Numbered from the stretch's first letter, positions 37,319-46,172 are shown. The stretch: 64,000 nucleotides of DNA from Caballeronia peredens (GCA_001544595.2 FCOH02000012.1:124001-188000); one strand, 5' to 3'. Notes: generated by a model from the letters alone, not told the origin. Numbers and translations: made by a program.

Positions 37319-38428
37319 TCAGTCCTTCAGAAGCCGCAGCGGATGCGCCGCGGGCGTCCACGCGCTCTCGAACATGCGATCGATTTCGGCGGCATTGACG
37401 TCTTCCGCCCGCGCGATCTTCCACGCCGGCTGATTGTCCTTGTCGACGATGCGGGCGCGAATGCCTTCAAGCACGTCGCCGCGCTCGAACATCGTGCGCG
37501 TCAGGTCGAGATCGCGGCGCAGGGTCTCGGCCATCGTCGAGAACTTCGCGCGATCGACTTGCTGCAACGCTACATTCACCGAAAGCGGCGAGCGCTCGCG
37601 CAATTCCGCGGCCGCATGCTTCGCCCACTCGTTGCCGCCGTCCGCGTCGCGCTCGAGCGACGCGAGAATGGCGGCGCCGTTGCCCGTCGCGAAGTGCTTG
37701 TCGATCATCGTGCGGCCCTCGGCGAGCACGCTCTTTTCCGGAATCGGCGCGACCTTGTGCTTCGTCGTCTCGCTCTGCACGAAACGCACGATCTCGACGC
37801 CATCCAGAAAACGATGATGCCGCAGCGATTCGATCAGCCCCGGCAGCGCGCCGTCGTCGAGATAGGCGTCGGCCATGCGGGCATAGAGCGCGTCCGCCGC
37901 GGCCATGCTCGCGCCGGTGGCCGCGAGATAGCGGCCGATCGCGCCCGGCGCGCGCGCGAGAAACCAGCTCACGCCGACATCGGGAAACAGGCCGATGCGC
38001 GTCTCGGGCATCGCCATCCTGGTCGACTGCGTGACGATGCGCAGCCCGCCCGTGTGATGCGCGCCCTGCGAAATGCCCATGCCGCCGCCCATCACGACGC
38101 CGTTCACCACGGCGATATACGGCTTCGGAAACGTGAAGATCGCGTGATTGAGCTTGTACTCGTCGGTGAAGAACGCGTCGATGGCCTCGCGCTCGCCGGC
38201 CTTCGCGGACTCGTACAGGAAGCGGATGTCGCCGCCCGCGCAAAACGCCCGCACGTGCGGACTGTAGACGACCACCGCCCGGATCGCGTGGTCGTGCCGC
38301 CATGCGCGCAATGCCTCGCTGATCGCGCGCAACATCGGCGCGGTCAACGCGTTGAGTGCCTTCGGACGATCGAGCGCAATGAAGCCGATGCCGTTGGCGG
38401 TGTCGATACGGATGTCTTCGGTGGTCAT
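37319..38428 (-). CDS. Enoyl-CoA hydratase/isomerase family, 3-hydroxyisobutyryl-CoA hydrolase-like
   Basis: A 369-residue crotonase-fold protein. The oxyanion-hole motifs are FCAGGDIRFLYE and GVVMGGGMGISQGAHH, and the conserved catalytic region is MPETRIGLFPDVGVSWFL, which matches 3-hydroxyisobutyryl-CoA hydrolases of valine breakdown. The length (about 370) also fits these, not simple 260-residue hydratases. Its ATG overlaps the stop of the upstream TetR gene by 4 bp, so it is co-transcribed and coupled to it. Confidence 0.9.
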   Translation of the reverse strand: MTTEDIRIDTANGIGFIALDRPKALNALTAPMLRAISEALRAWRHDHAIRAVVVYSPHVRAFCAGGDIRFLYESAKAGEREAIDAFFTDEYKLNHAIFTFPKPYIAVVNGVVMGGGMGISQGAHHTGGLRIVTQSTRMAMPETRIGLFPDVGVSWFLARAPGAIGRYLAATGASMAAADALYARMADAYLDDGALPGLIESLRHHRFLDGVEIVRFVQSETTKHKVAPIPEKSVLAEGRTMIDKHFATGNGAAILASLERDADGGNEWAKHAAAELRERSPLSVNVALQQVDRAKFSTMAETLRRDLDLTRTMFERGDVLEGIRARIVDKDNQPAWKIARAEDVNAAEIDRMFESAWTPAAHPLRLLKD

Positions 38429-39108
38429 CGTGTTGAAGTGTCGGGTCGGTTCGCTGATTCAGTGCGAAGTTCGGTTTCGTGCGCCGGCGCGGACCACGCA
38501 GCGAGCGACAGCTCGACGAGCGTCGCGACCGGCGTTTCGGGCAGCGACGCGCCGTTCAGCTTCAGCGCGACGATGCCATGCAAGTTCGCCCACAATCCTT
38601 CCGCGCGCGCCGACGGTACGGCGTGCGGCGGCAATCGGTCGGCCGCGCGCAACTCGACGAACGCGTCCGCGATCAGCGACAGCGTTGCCGCGCCGAACTC
38701 GGCGGGCTTGTCGGCGCCGTCGGCCGCTGCGTCGGCAAGCGCGGAGGGCTCCATGAACATCAGCCGATAAATCTCGGGCTCGGCCAGACCGAATTCGACA
38801 TACCCGCGCGCCATTGCGTTCAGTCGCGCGGCCGGATCCGCGATTGTCGTGTGCGCGACGAAGGCTTCGCGCAGACGCGCGTGCCCTTCCAGACGCAACG
38901 CGCGCGCAATCTCGCCGCGGCTCCTGAAATGCAGATACAACGCGGCAGGCGAATAATCGATCGCTTCCGCGAGCTTTCTCATCGAGAGCGACGCGAATCC
39001 GTCACGCTTCACGATCTCGCGCGAGACCTCGAGTATGCGCTCGCGCAGCGCCTCGCGCTGCTCGCGTCTTTGCTTGGTGCGCCGCTCTTGCAATCCTATG
39101 CGAGGCAT
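38425..39108 (-). CDS. TetR-family transcriptional regulator
   Basis: A 227-residue regulator with an N-terminal helix-turn-helix: RERILEVSREIVKRDGFASL, then SMRKLAEAIDYSPAALYLHF. The C-terminal ligand domain is of the TetR_C type seen in fatty-acid or acyl-CoA responsive members, but the ligand is unknown. A start at MPRIGL (39108) was taken; a TTG at 39135 is possible, and neither has a clear ribosome site. It is coupled to the acyl-CoA hydrolase gene by a 4-bp overlap, which it may regulate. Confidence 0.88.
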   Translation of the reverse strand: MPRIGLQERRTKQRREQREALRERILEVSREIVKRDGFASLSMRKLAEAIDYSPAALYLHFRSRGEIARALRLEGHARLREAFVAHTTIADPAARLNAMARGYVEFGLAEPEIYRLMFMEPSALADAAADGADKPAEFGAATLSLIADAFVELRAADRLPPHAVPSARAEGLWANLHGIVALKLNGASLPETPVATLVELSLAAWSAPAHETELRTESANRPDTSTR

Positions 39109-39157
39109 TGTCGGCACCGCTTCTTTCGAAGTCAATTCGCGGCCGAGCCGCGACGGC

Positions 39158-39340
39158 TCAGACGGTCATCTTGCTGTCGTCGTCCCGGCGCGATGGCCCG
39201 CTGTAGAGCGGCTCCTCCGAGTCGCCCAGCACCACGGACGAAAACACGATGCACACGGCAAGAATCAGCACACCGAGGGCTGCCCAGATGAGCCATAGCG
39301 CATTGGACTCGATAAGTGAGTGAACAAAGGACTGAAACAT
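39158..39340 (-). CDS. Small membrane protein (60 residues)
   Basis: A 60-residue protein with one clear transmembrane helix (ALWLIWAALGVLILAVCIVF) and a charged, Ser/Arg-rich tail (GPSRRDDDSKMTV). No family recognised. It lies 49 bp upstream of the TetR gene on the same strand; a 10-bp inverted repeat stands just upstream (39368-39398). Confidence 0.6.
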   Translation of the reverse strand: MFQSFVHSLIESNALWLIWAALGVLILAVCIVFSSVVLGDSEEPLYSGPSRRDDDSKMTV

Positions 39341-39367
39341 GACGACCCCGCGCGATTTTTATAATGG

Positions 39368-39398
39368 TTGCTCAAGGAAAGCGCATGCCCTTGAGCAA
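39368..39398. promoter_or_regulatory. Perfect 10-bp inverted repeat upstream of the small membrane protein
   Basis: TTGCTCAAGG (39368-39377) and CCTTGAGCAA (39389-39398), gap 11 bp. It ends 28 bp before the ATG on the minus strand. It has no T-run in either direction, so it is more like an operator or a leader hairpin than a terminator. Confidence 0.45.
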
Positions 39399-39574
39399 GT
39401 AGTGTGCCGAGCGAATCGCACCGCGTGCGGCAATCTCTAAATGGTACTCCGACATGCGAGGGCGCGGAAGGTCGCGCGAGTGCTCTCGCGCTGAAAAAGC
39501 TGGCGTGCGCGATGAAGGTCTTACATCGCGCCGTGTAAGAGCCGCAATGGCGGCGGCGACAGCGGCTTTAAGCG

Positions 39575-39859
39575 TCAGACCGCGACACGCCCGGGAGGAA
39601 AATGTCCGCTCTTGAGGAGCACGGGCATGCCGTTGGTCACGCGCAGATGCTCGCGCGCGACGGCCTCGATATGCGGGCGGGCGGCATCGAAGGCGCTGAT
39701 CCAGCCGATGCTGTCGTAAGTCTGCGCGCCGAAATGATCTTCGAGCGCTTCGACCGATATCGCGCACGGCACGCGGCGGCCATCGACGAGCGCTGCGAAC
39801 TCGATGGTCAGGTTGGTATCGCGGTAATCGGGCGCGTCCGGAAGGAATCGAATATCCAT
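39575..39859 (-). CDS. DUF1488 family protein
   Basis: A 94-residue small protein of the DUF1488 group, recognised by the strand-rich start MDIRFLPDAPDYRDTNLTIEF, the central VPCAISVEALEDHFGAQ and the C-terminal helix RPHIEAVAREHLR. The function of the family is unknown. The ATG at 39859 is the natural start; far upstream in-frame codons belong to other genes. It is on the same strand as the two neighbouring small unknown genes, 203 bp from the nearest. Confidence 0.85.
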   Translation of the reverse strand: MDIRFLPDAPDYRDTNLTIEFAALVDGRRVPCAISVEALEDHFGAQTYDSIGWISAFDAARPHIEAVAREHLRVTNGMPVLLKSGHFPPGRVAV

Positions 39860-40062
39860 GATTGTCTCGTGGCTCGGGCGCGGCGGCCGCGTCGAAAACA
39901 TGCGACCGGAACCGACGCGAGGACGTTCAAGCACTGCATTCTCCCATTCGATGCGAAGGCAAACGTTCGCATGAATCGATCCGGCGACTATGGTACTCGC
40001 GCTCGCGCGGCGCGGTCCAGCACCCTGCCCCGCATGTGCCGCCGAGTGCACTTCGGCACGTT

Positions 40063-40419
40063 TCAGGCGGCGAGCACGGCTTCGTCGACATCGACAACTA
40101 GCAGCGAGCTCGCGAGCGGATTGGCATAGTTGAAGTCGAGCAGACGGCTCATCTCGCGCACGCGTTCGCAGACGCGCTCCCGTGCCTCGCCGGACAACTG
40201 CGGATACGCGCGCAGCACGCGTGCATCGAAGCGATAATGCACGCCCCACGCGATATTGCCCGGATGATTCGCTACGCCGCCCGTACGCCAACTGACGAAG
40301 AGCGAAGGCGTTGCATCGAGACCGATTTCGGCGACGTCCGCGCCGCTCGGAAACAAATCGATCAGACAGTTCGCGACGTCGTACAGCACGGCGTGTCGAA
40401 GATGAACGGGACGCATCAT
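40063..40419 (-). CDS. Unknown protein (118 residues), coupled to the next
   Basis: A soluble protein starting MMRPVHLRHAVLYDVANCLI with a beta segment (IGLDATPSLFVSWRTGG) and a helical end (ARERVCERVREMSRLLDF). It may be a Burkholderia-lineage DUF (DUF3022 came to mind, not verified). Its first ATG overlaps the stop of the upstream gene by 4 bp (ATGA), so the pair is translationally coupled. Confidence 0.7.
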   Translation of the reverse strand: MMRPVHLRHAVLYDVANCLIDLFPSGADVAEIGLDATPSLFVSWRTGGVANHPGNIAWGVHYRFDARVLRAYPQLSGEARERVCERVREMSRLLDFNYANPLASSLLVVDVDEAVLAA

Positions 40420-40685
40420 GTCGATTGCAAAAGACGGTCGATATACTCGCGCGCGGCCTGCTCGACGTGCGCGAGCGCCGCGCCTTCGGTGGCGAAACGC
40501 TGCTCGGGGCCAAGATCGACGAGCGCTTCGAAGCGATGCGCGTCGTCCGGACCGCCGCGCGCAAGACTGACCGATGCGACGTAGATCGGCTGGCCTTGTG
40601 CGCCGTTGTCGTCCGGTGTGTGCACGAGCCGCGCCGAAGCGCTGATGTAGTAGCCTCGATATGGCCCCGTGACTCGTTCCGCCAT
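40416..40685 (-). CDS. Unknown protein (89 residues), upstream partner
   Basis: A small soluble protein: YRGYYISASARLVHTPDDN, a beta strand (IYVASVSLARGG) and a C-terminal helix (ALAHVEQAAREYIDRLLQ). No recognised family. GGGAGAG lies before the ATG at good spacing. It overlaps the 118-residue gene by 4 bp, forming a two-gene unit of unknown function. Confidence 0.7.
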   Translation of the reverse strand: MAERVTGPYRGYYISASARLVHTPDDNGAQGQPIYVASVSLARGGPDDAHRFEALVDLGPEQRFATEGAALAHVEQAAREYIDRLLQST

Positions 40686-41010
40686 GTGTTCTCTCCCTTG
40701 ATTTGCGTGCCGCGCGCGATATCTTTACGACCGCGATTTGCAAAGACGCTCCACGACGCGACAGGCAATTTCAACCGAAACTTCCGATGAATAAGGCGCG
40801 TGATGCGGAAAATAGTTCATCCGACATATCGGTTCGCCAGTCGCGGCGCGCTATTTCCTCCATTCGCAAGCATCGCGCCCGCGTCGTGCGCCGCTAACAA
40901 CCGCTTACGAGTCGCGTAAGCCTCGTATGGGACAATGCCTATCCCGAAAAAGCGCCCTCCCCGGACACGGATGAGCGGCGCGGCTTGCCATTCGCCCTCA
41001 CGAGGTAAAG
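40686..41010. other. Intergenic region, nothing recognised
   Basis: No gene, repeat or hairpin of note in these 325 bp. It lies between divergent genes and must hold two promoters. Confidence 0.4.
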
Positions 41011-41421
41011 ATGAAGGAATACGGTCGGCGCATGCGCCGGATCTTCGCGCGCGCCGCGCATGCCGGCGCTACGCAAAAAACACGCAAAACATCGATGGCT
41101 GCGAGCGGCCCGACGTTGCGCGCGGCGACGCTGAGCGCGGCTGCGCTGGTGGTGGCGAGCCTCGGCGCGTGCGCGTCGTCGAACGATGCATCGCTCATCA
41201 ATCTGCCGGATGGCCAGACGGGCTACGCCGTCAACTGCAGCGGCGCGGATGCCGGCTCGAGCTGGGCCAGTTGCTACGTCCTCGCCGGCAAGAAATGCGG
41301 CGCGACGGGCTATGACATCGTGTCGAAGGACAACGAGGAAGGCGGCCCGACGGGCGGCGGTATCACCAACGTGATCTCCGCGAACGTCAAGAACCGCTCG
41401 ATGATCGTGCGCTGCAAGTAG
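41011..41421 (+). CDS. Unknown lipoprotein
   Basis: A 136-residue protein with a lipoprotein-type signal (AATLSAAALVVASLGAC, lipobox LGAC) after a long basic lead. The mature part has four cysteines (NCSGADAGSSWASCYVLAGK and KKCGATGY, plus the final CK) and two strand-like parts. The ATG at 41011 has a GAGGT 7 bp before it; a later start at 41095 would give a more usual signal length. Family unknown. Confidence 0.65.
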   Translation: MKEYGRRMRRIFARAAHAGATQKTRKTSMAASGPTLRAATLSAAALVVASLGACASSNDASLINLPDGQTGYAVNCSGADAGSSWASCYVLAGKKCGATGYDIVSKDNEEGGPTGGGITNVISANVKNRSMIVRCK

Positions 41422-41431
41422 GCACGCGTCG

Positions 41432-41776
41432 TCAGTGCGCGCTCATCTTCGAGAACGCATTGAGCACGACGACTCCCGCGACGATCAGCCCCATGCCGAG
41501 CATGGCGGGCAGATCGGGCGTCTGCTTGAAGAGCAACGCCGCGACGAGCGTGATGAGCACGATGCCCGCGCCCGACCACACCGCATAGACGACGCCAACG
41601 GGCAACGTACGTAACGTCAGCGACAGCAGATAGAACGACAGCCCGTATCCCACGACGACGATGGCGGCGGGCAGCGCACGCGTGAAGCCATCGGAGGCAC
41701 GCAGCGCGGAGGTCGCGACGACTTCGGCGACGATCGCGATCGCGAGGAGCACATAAGCGGTTGAACGCATCGGCAT
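41432..41776 (-). CDS. Small multidrug resistance (SMR) transporter
   Basis: A 114-residue four-helix proton antiporter. The essential membrane glutamate is Glu18 in AEVVATSALRASDGF, and AVWSGAGIVLITL holds the conserved Trp of helix 3. Such proteins export quaternary cations or guanidine. No guanidine riboswitch was seen upstream. It is convergent with the lipoprotein gene and 36 bp downstream of the GlcG-like gene on the same strand. Confidence 0.93.
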   Translation of the reverse strand: MPMRSTAYVLLAIAIVAEVVATSALRASDGFTRALPAAIVVVGYGLSFYLLSLTLRTLPVGVVYAVWSGAGIVLITLVAALLFKQTPDLPAMLGMGLIVAGVVVLNAFSKMSAH

Positions 41777-41812
41777 CGAATCTCGTTGGGTGATATTCGT
41801 TCGTGGAAGGCG

Positions 41813-42310
41813 TCAGTCGCGGCCGACCGAAAGATTGCCGAAGTTCTCGCCGAGCACGGCGCAAAGGGCTTCGACCACCATCTGATGATCGTCGCGCTGC
41901 GCGAGTCCCGACACGGCGACCGAACCGATCACACCGGCGCCCGACGCGCGCACGGGAAACGCGCCGCCATGCGTGGCGAACTCGGCGGGATCGAGGCTGA
42001 ACTTCTCGGCGAGCGTGGTGTTGGCCTGTTGCAGCGTGAGGCCGAGCGCCCATGAACTGCGCCGGAAATGTTCGACGGTGCGCGACTTGCGCTCGACCCA
42101 GCGGGCGTTGTCGGGCGTGGTGCCGTCGAGTGCGGCGTAGAAGAGTTTGCGCCCGAAGGTGCGCACATCGATGACGACTGCGGCGCCGCGCGCCATCGCC
42201 ATCTCGCGCAATTGCGAGCCGATCTGCCACGCCTGCTCGGCGTGGAACTGCGGGAATACGAGCGTGCGCTCCTGATGCGCGATGGCCTGCAAAACGTGTG
42301 GGATGTCCAT
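41813..42310 (-). CDS. GlcG/UPF0303 heme-degrading-domain-like protein
   Basis: A 165-residue protein of the UPF0303 group, in the wider GlcG/HbpS family, whose members bind heme or related ligands. Recognised by FPQFHAEQAWQIGSQLREMA, the central VIDVRTFGRKLFYAALDGTT and the final SGAGVIGSVAVSGLAQRDDH. GAGGAG lies about 10 bp before the ATG. It is followed by the SMR gene at 36 bp. Confidence 0.85.
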   Translation of the reverse strand: MDIPHVLQAIAHQERTLVFPQFHAEQAWQIGSQLREMAMARGAAVVIDVRTFGRKLFYAALDGTTPDNARWVERKSRTVEHFRRSSWALGLTLQQANTTLAEKFSLDPAEFATHGGAFPVRASGAGVIGSVAVSGLAQRDDHQMVVEALCAVLGENFGNLSVGRD

Positions 42311-42613
42311 GAGCGGAAGGCTCCTCGAGTGCGTGCGTGGAACGTGGATAGCGCGCGCGGGGCTGCGCGAGGTTTACGATTTTGACATGCGCGAGGGGCG
42401 CCGCAATATGCGGGTCGGTCATGAACCGGTGCAATTGCGACTTTGGTTTTGAGGCGCGGCGGCGATGATCGCGAGCCCGTCCGCGGGCATGAACACCGCG
42501 CCATTGGGTAACCGCCGATATCGTGACCAGCGGCCATCGTCGCGAGCGAAGTTCATCAACGCGTTACACCGGCCTGCGAACCTGGACCGAGACGACAGCA
42601 ATATCACGGCAAG
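42311..42613. other. Intergenic region at the start of the AT-rich patch
   Basis: No supported gene in these 303 bp. Base composition shifts here toward A/T compared with the chromosome on the left. Confidence 0.4.
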
Positions 42614-43807
42614 CTATCCTGCCGGCCTCACCAGGATGACGAATTTTTCAGGGGCACGGCCGCTCGGGTCTACCGGCATTGGATCCGATCGTTGAATCGC
42701 ATACAACGCGGCTGCATCCCAGGCTGGATCGCCGCTGCTGCGAATAATGTTTGCCGTCAGCAGCGTTCCACTCGGCGAGCAACGAACGGCTATCGCCGTT
42801 TCCAGGCCTTTCGTCGGACCGTTCCAGACGATATTCGAACGTACGCGTTGCTGTACTCGGAATGCGTAGTCCTGTACCGATGCCTCCGCGATCGGTCGCG
42901 CGGCAAGCAGCTTTGGTTCTGGTGATTCCGCCTGCCTGGATTTCTCGGCTCCCACCGTGGCGGCCACAATAAACCAGTCGCGGAAAGGTTGAGCCATAGC
43001 CACGATTGCGCGGCTATACGCACGCATGCTCTTGCACCAAACTTCCGCGGAAACACTGGCCTGATCTACGATTGTCTCTGCGACATTGCGCATACCCTCA
43101 GGGTCGTCCTTCAGGTTGGCTTGAAGCGTTTCCCCGAAGCTCTTCAAGGCCTGCGCTCGCTCCGTATCCGTGACTCCCGCCATGGGAGTCCGCAATGCAG
43201 TCTTCTTGAATATCGAGAAAACTGCGCTGAAGTAAGAATCGACTTCGGCAGGCGACATTGTCGACAGAGGCATGAACCGCGACACTACCGTCGCCACATT
43301 CTTCACGCCGCCACAATCGGGCGGCGCATTGTCCAGCGCCCTCAAAGACGTCGCAAAGACTCGGTCGCGTTCCTCCGGCGAGAGTCGCAATATACCCTCC
43401 GCGAAATAATTCTCACGCGATGAAGCGTTCTGCGAAGCTACGTTCGTGTTATTCGGTTGTTTAAGGAAACGGTCTATATCGGGGTCGTTGCGCAGGCGTT
43501 CGGCCCAGCCCAGGATGATGATCCCGTTCGGCGAATCCGGTTGGACGCCAAGTTTGTTTAACCTAGCCGACTGAATCGCCTGATCGAGCGATAAAACTGT
43601 ATTCGCCGACGACAAAGACAACCGGTCACCCTCACGCGGGGTCAATGCCGCTGATGCGATTTGGTTGACTGGCACTTCCGCTGTCGAACGGGGTTGCGTG
43701 TTCGAGAATGCGACGTAGGGTGTAACAAATGCACACATACCTAGAGCAAAATGTGCGCTGACACGTGCAAGCTGTGCGGTTCGATAGAAACTTTTAATGG
43801 TTCTCAT
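42614..43807 (-). CDS. Unknown secreted protein with TolA/TonB-C-like end
   Basis: A 397-residue protein. A signal-like segment follows the start (LARVSAHFALGMCAFVTPYVAFS). A long helical middle contains SPEERDRVFATSLRALDNAPPDC and KSFGETLQANLKDDPEGMRN. The C-terminal 90 residues (VQDYAFRVQQRVRSNIVWNG, then SGTLLTANIIRSSGDPAWDAA) resemble TolA or TonB C-terminal domains. The start MRTIKSF is chosen for the signal peptide; longer frames exist to 43888. Codon use is less GC-biased than neighbours, which fits a later arrival. Function unknown. Confidence 0.65.
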   Translation of the reverse strand: MRTIKSFYRTAQLARVSAHFALGMCAFVTPYVAFSNTQPRSTAEVPVNQIASAALTPREGDRLSLSSANTVLSLDQAIQSARLNKLGVQPDSPNGIIILGWAERLRNDPDIDRFLKQPNNTNVASQNASSRENYFAEGILRLSPEERDRVFATSLRALDNAPPDCGGVKNVATVVSRFMPLSTMSPAEVDSYFSAVFSIFKKTALRTPMAGVTDTERAQALKSFGETLQANLKDDPEGMRNVAETIVDQASVSAEVWCKSMRAYSRAIVAMAQPFRDWFIVAATVGAEKSRQAESPEPKLLAARPIAEASVQDYAFRVQQRVRSNIVWNGPTKGLETAIAVRCSPSGTLLTANIIRSSGDPAWDAAALYAIQRSDPMPVDPSGRAPEKFVILVRPAG

Positions 43808-44134
43808 GTTATTGCTTCTAGCAAGTTCGTTCATCTCGGCGAGAGTTCGGGCGAGCCGATTCGGTTTAGGCCGAGAAAGCTTAGGCAATCGCTGCTGCGT
43901 CCCGGGCCCTTAGGATGCACTAGCGAAGAAACTAAGCAGATAGAACAAAAAGTAAAGATTTGGATTGCAAACTTATCCAAGCTGGCAGTCTTGTTCGGAA
44001 TTGTACCAACCCGAACAATCGTGCTGCTGCCTTTGAACGATCGACGGCGAGTTGTTGAACTGTGTCATTCCTTGGCATACCGAACTAGGAGAACGTGCAA
44101 TTTGACACACCAGCGGCACTGGGTCGACAACTGA
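43751..44134 (+). CDS. Doubtful ORF, possible zinc-binding HNH-like fragment
   Basis: A 127-residue frame beginning MCADTCKLCGSIETFNGSHV. The C-x2-C and SHVIASSKFV resemble the start of HNH-type zinc-finger proteins (CxxCG...SHIIPK), but the rest does not follow that pattern cleanly, so it may be a decayed gene. It overlaps the start of the minus-strand gene at 42614-43807 and lacks a clear ribosome site. Confidence 0.25.
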   Translation: MCADTCKLCGSIETFNGSHVIASSKFVHLGESSGEPIRFRPRKLRQSLLRPGPLGCTSEETKQIEQKVKIWIANLSKLAVLFGIVPTRTIVLLPLNDRRRVVELCHSLAYRTRRTCNLTHQRHWVDN

Positions 44135-44309
44135 CTCAGGCACTCGCGCGGATTGCCGCATCGGCAGCGCTGGCTGAACGGCTCGAACGCTCGGAAGAAA
44201 AGCGCGCGGCGCTGCACCAAACCTCGACGAAAACGAAGGTCAGCGAAAATCGGCCTGCCGATATTGCGCAACGAATACGACAAAAATATTTGAACCGAAG
44301 GAAGTACTG

Positions 44310-44310
<1 letters not shown>
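44095..44310 (+). CDS. Unknown small basic protein (71 residues), GTG start
   Basis: A short helical, Lys/Arg-rich protein: FDTPAALGRQLTQALARIAA, then RLERSEEKRAALHQTSTK and a very basic end RIRQKYLNRRKY. AGGAG precedes the GTG with short spacing. It could be real or a remnant. Its TGA overlaps the ATG of the next short frame, so the two may be coupled. It lies in the AT-rich patch. Confidence 0.4.
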
Positions 44311-44533
<223 letters not shown>

Positions 44534-44548
44534 TCCGTCGAAGAAAAG

Positions 44549-44577
44549 ATTATAAGTCATTGCTTACCTTAGTGCAA
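44549..44577 (-). promoter_or_regulatory. Promoter of tRNA-fMet
   Basis: Minus strand: perfect -10 TATAAT (44549-44554), 17-bp spacer, and -35 TTGCAC (44572-44577). It is about 15 bp upstream of the mature tRNA 5' end. Confidence 0.65.
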
Positions 44578-44733
44578 TCCCTTACTTGATTCCATCGAAG
44601 AAAACCTTGGGCGTTGCGCCACCCGACCTGCGTCGATGCGCCCCGCTCGCGAGCGAAGCGCTGTGAAGCACGCGTGGCATAATCGTTCGCTCATCATCGT
44701 CTCATCAACGAACCACATCGTATCGAGCGCGGC

Positions 44734-45132
44734 ATGCGTCATTTGCGTCGGGGCATCATCGGGAAGATCGGCGGGATCGCAGCGATATGCGCGATGCTGC
44801 TGCTCTCGTTCGCACCCGTCGCATCGCAGGCGCTCGAGCATGCGCGCTTCGTCGACGCGCTGCTCGCGTCCGTCTGTGCAGCCGACACCCACGCATCGCG
44901 CGTCGCGCCGGGTGCAAGCGCGCCTCACCAGAAGCACGACGTTGCGGGCCATCTGCAAGCCTGCGGTTATTGCGATCTCGTCGCGCACGCGCCCACTCCG
45001 CCGACAGCGCCGCATCAGGCCATCGCCACATTGCCGGCGCGCGACGCGTTCAATGCCAGACAACGCATCGATCAGCCTCGCCGCGAACTCACCCACGTCG
45101 CGCAGCCGCGCGCCCCGCCCGCTCTCGCCTGA
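44734..45132 (+). CDS. DUF2946 protein (copper-associated)
   Basis: A 132-residue protein with an N-terminal hydrophobic segment (IGGIAAICAMLLLSFAPVAS) and a CGYC motif in HLQACGYCDLVAHAP, the DUF2946 signature. Such proteins commonly sit next to copper-handling genes. The tail is Pro/Arg-rich and probably disordered. It lies 138 bp upstream of the CopC gene and probably belongs to the same locus. Confidence 0.8.
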   Translation: MRHLRRGIIGKIGGIAAICAMLLLSFAPVASQALEHARFVDALLASVCAADTHASRVAPGASAPHQKHDVAGHLQACGYCDLVAHAPTPPTAPHQAIATLPARDAFNARQRIDQPRRELTHVAQPRAPPALA

Positions 45133-45270
45133 TTCGCATCTGCTCGCACGCGCTTCGCCGATCGCATCCCGCGAAGCGAAGCGGCGCCATCCGTTCGAAC
45201 ATCCAGAGAAATCGCGCGCTCGACAGCACCATCGCCAGCACGATCCGCTACGAGCACGCAAGGACATGCC

Positions 45271-45633
45271 ATGAAGTCATCATCGTTTGTGCGCGGCGCA
45301 CTCGCGCTCGCATTCGCCGCCGCGACGCAATTCGCGCTTGCGCACGCGTTGCCCAAGCTGCAAAACCCCGGCCCGGGCGCCACCGTCAGCGCGCCGCACG
45401 AAGTCGCGATCGAGTTCGGCGAAGCGCTCGAACCGACCTTCAGCAAGCTCATCGTCACCGATGCGAAGGGCACGCAGGTCAACACCGCCAAATCCATCGT
45501 CGATGCCGGCGACCCGAAACACATGAGCGTCGCGCTCGGCGATCTGCAGCCGGGCGTGTACAAGGTGCAATGGACCGCCGTCGCAGCGGACGGGCATCGC
45601 ACGCAAGGTCACTACAACTTCACCGTCAAGTGA
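45271..45633 (+). CDS. copC: CopC-like copper-binding protein
   Basis: A 120-residue periplasmic protein with a signal peptide ([14 protein letters not shown]) and a single CopC beta-barrel domain beginning with His at the mature N-terminus ([15 protein letters not shown]), the copper ligand. The core [16 protein letters not shown] and [13 protein letters not shown], with the conserved D-x-H, match the family. It is 7 bp before the PCuAC gene, and AAGGAC lies before the ATG. Confidence 0.93.
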   Translation: MKSSSFVRGALALAFAAATQFALAHALPKLQNPGPGATVSAPHEVAIEFGEALEPTFSKLIVTDAKGTQVNTAKSIVDAGDPKHMSVALGDLQPGVYKVQWTAVAADGHRTQGHYNFTVK

Positions 45634-45640
45634 GAACACA

Positions 45641-46072
45641 ATGAAAAAAATCGCCATATTCGCGGGCGCGCTCGCGTGCGCTTCCATCGCCCAGGCCGCG
45701 ACGCTGGACGCGCGCGACTGCTGGGTCCGCGCGATGCCGCCGAACCTGCCGTCGTCGGGATACTTCACCCTCGCCAACAACGGCGACAAGCCCGCGACCC
45801 TCAGCGGCGCGCAAACGCCCGCGTTCGACATGGCAATGATGCACAAGTCCGAAAACAAGGGCGGCACGGCGACGATGTCGCCCGTCGATTCCGTCGACGT
45901 GCCCGCGCACGGCACGCTGAGCTTCGCGCCGAAGGGCTATCACCTGATGCTCGAGCATCCGGGCAAGCCGCTCAAGGTCGGCTCGACGATTCCGCTCACG
46001 CTGTCGTTCGCGGACAAGAGCACGCTCGAGGTGAACTGCACCGTCAAATCGCCGGCGGCCACCGGTCACTGA
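45641..46072 (+). CDS. PCuAC copper chaperone
   Basis: A 143-residue periplasmic copper(I) chaperone with a signal peptide ([14 protein letters not shown]). The copper-site H(M)x10Mx21HxM pattern is visible: [19 protein letters not shown] and then [17 protein letters not shown]. In proteobacteria it delivers copper to cytochrome oxidase CuA sites. It is the last gene of the small copper group, followed by a terminator. Confidence 0.92.
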   Translation: MKKIAIFAGALACASIAQAATLDARDCWVRAMPPNLPSSGYFTLANNGDKPATLSGAQTPAFDMAMMHKSENKGGTATMSPVDSVDVPAHGTLSFAPKGYHLMLEHPGKPLKVGSTIPLTLSFADKSTLEVNCTVKSPAATGH

Positions 46073-46105
46073 TCGCTTTCACGCCAGACTTCCGCGCCGG
46101 AAAAT

Positions 46106-46141
46106 AAAAAGCGCGCCGGGCTCTCACCCGGCGCGCTTTTT
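46106..46141. terminator. Bidirectional intrinsic terminator after the copper genes
   Basis: A 15-bp stem AAAAAGCGCGCCGGG (46106-46120) and CCCGGCGCGCTTTTT (46127-46141), loop CTCTCA. It lies between convergent genes and can serve both. Confidence 0.9.
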
Positions 46142-46172
46142 CATGCGTTCGGCCAATGGAACGTGCGAACGT

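Noticed and set aside
41777-41812. A guanidine riboswitch upstream of the SMR transporter
   Set aside because: The gap to the upstream gene is only 36 bp, too short for a riboswitch, and no matching hairpins were seen.
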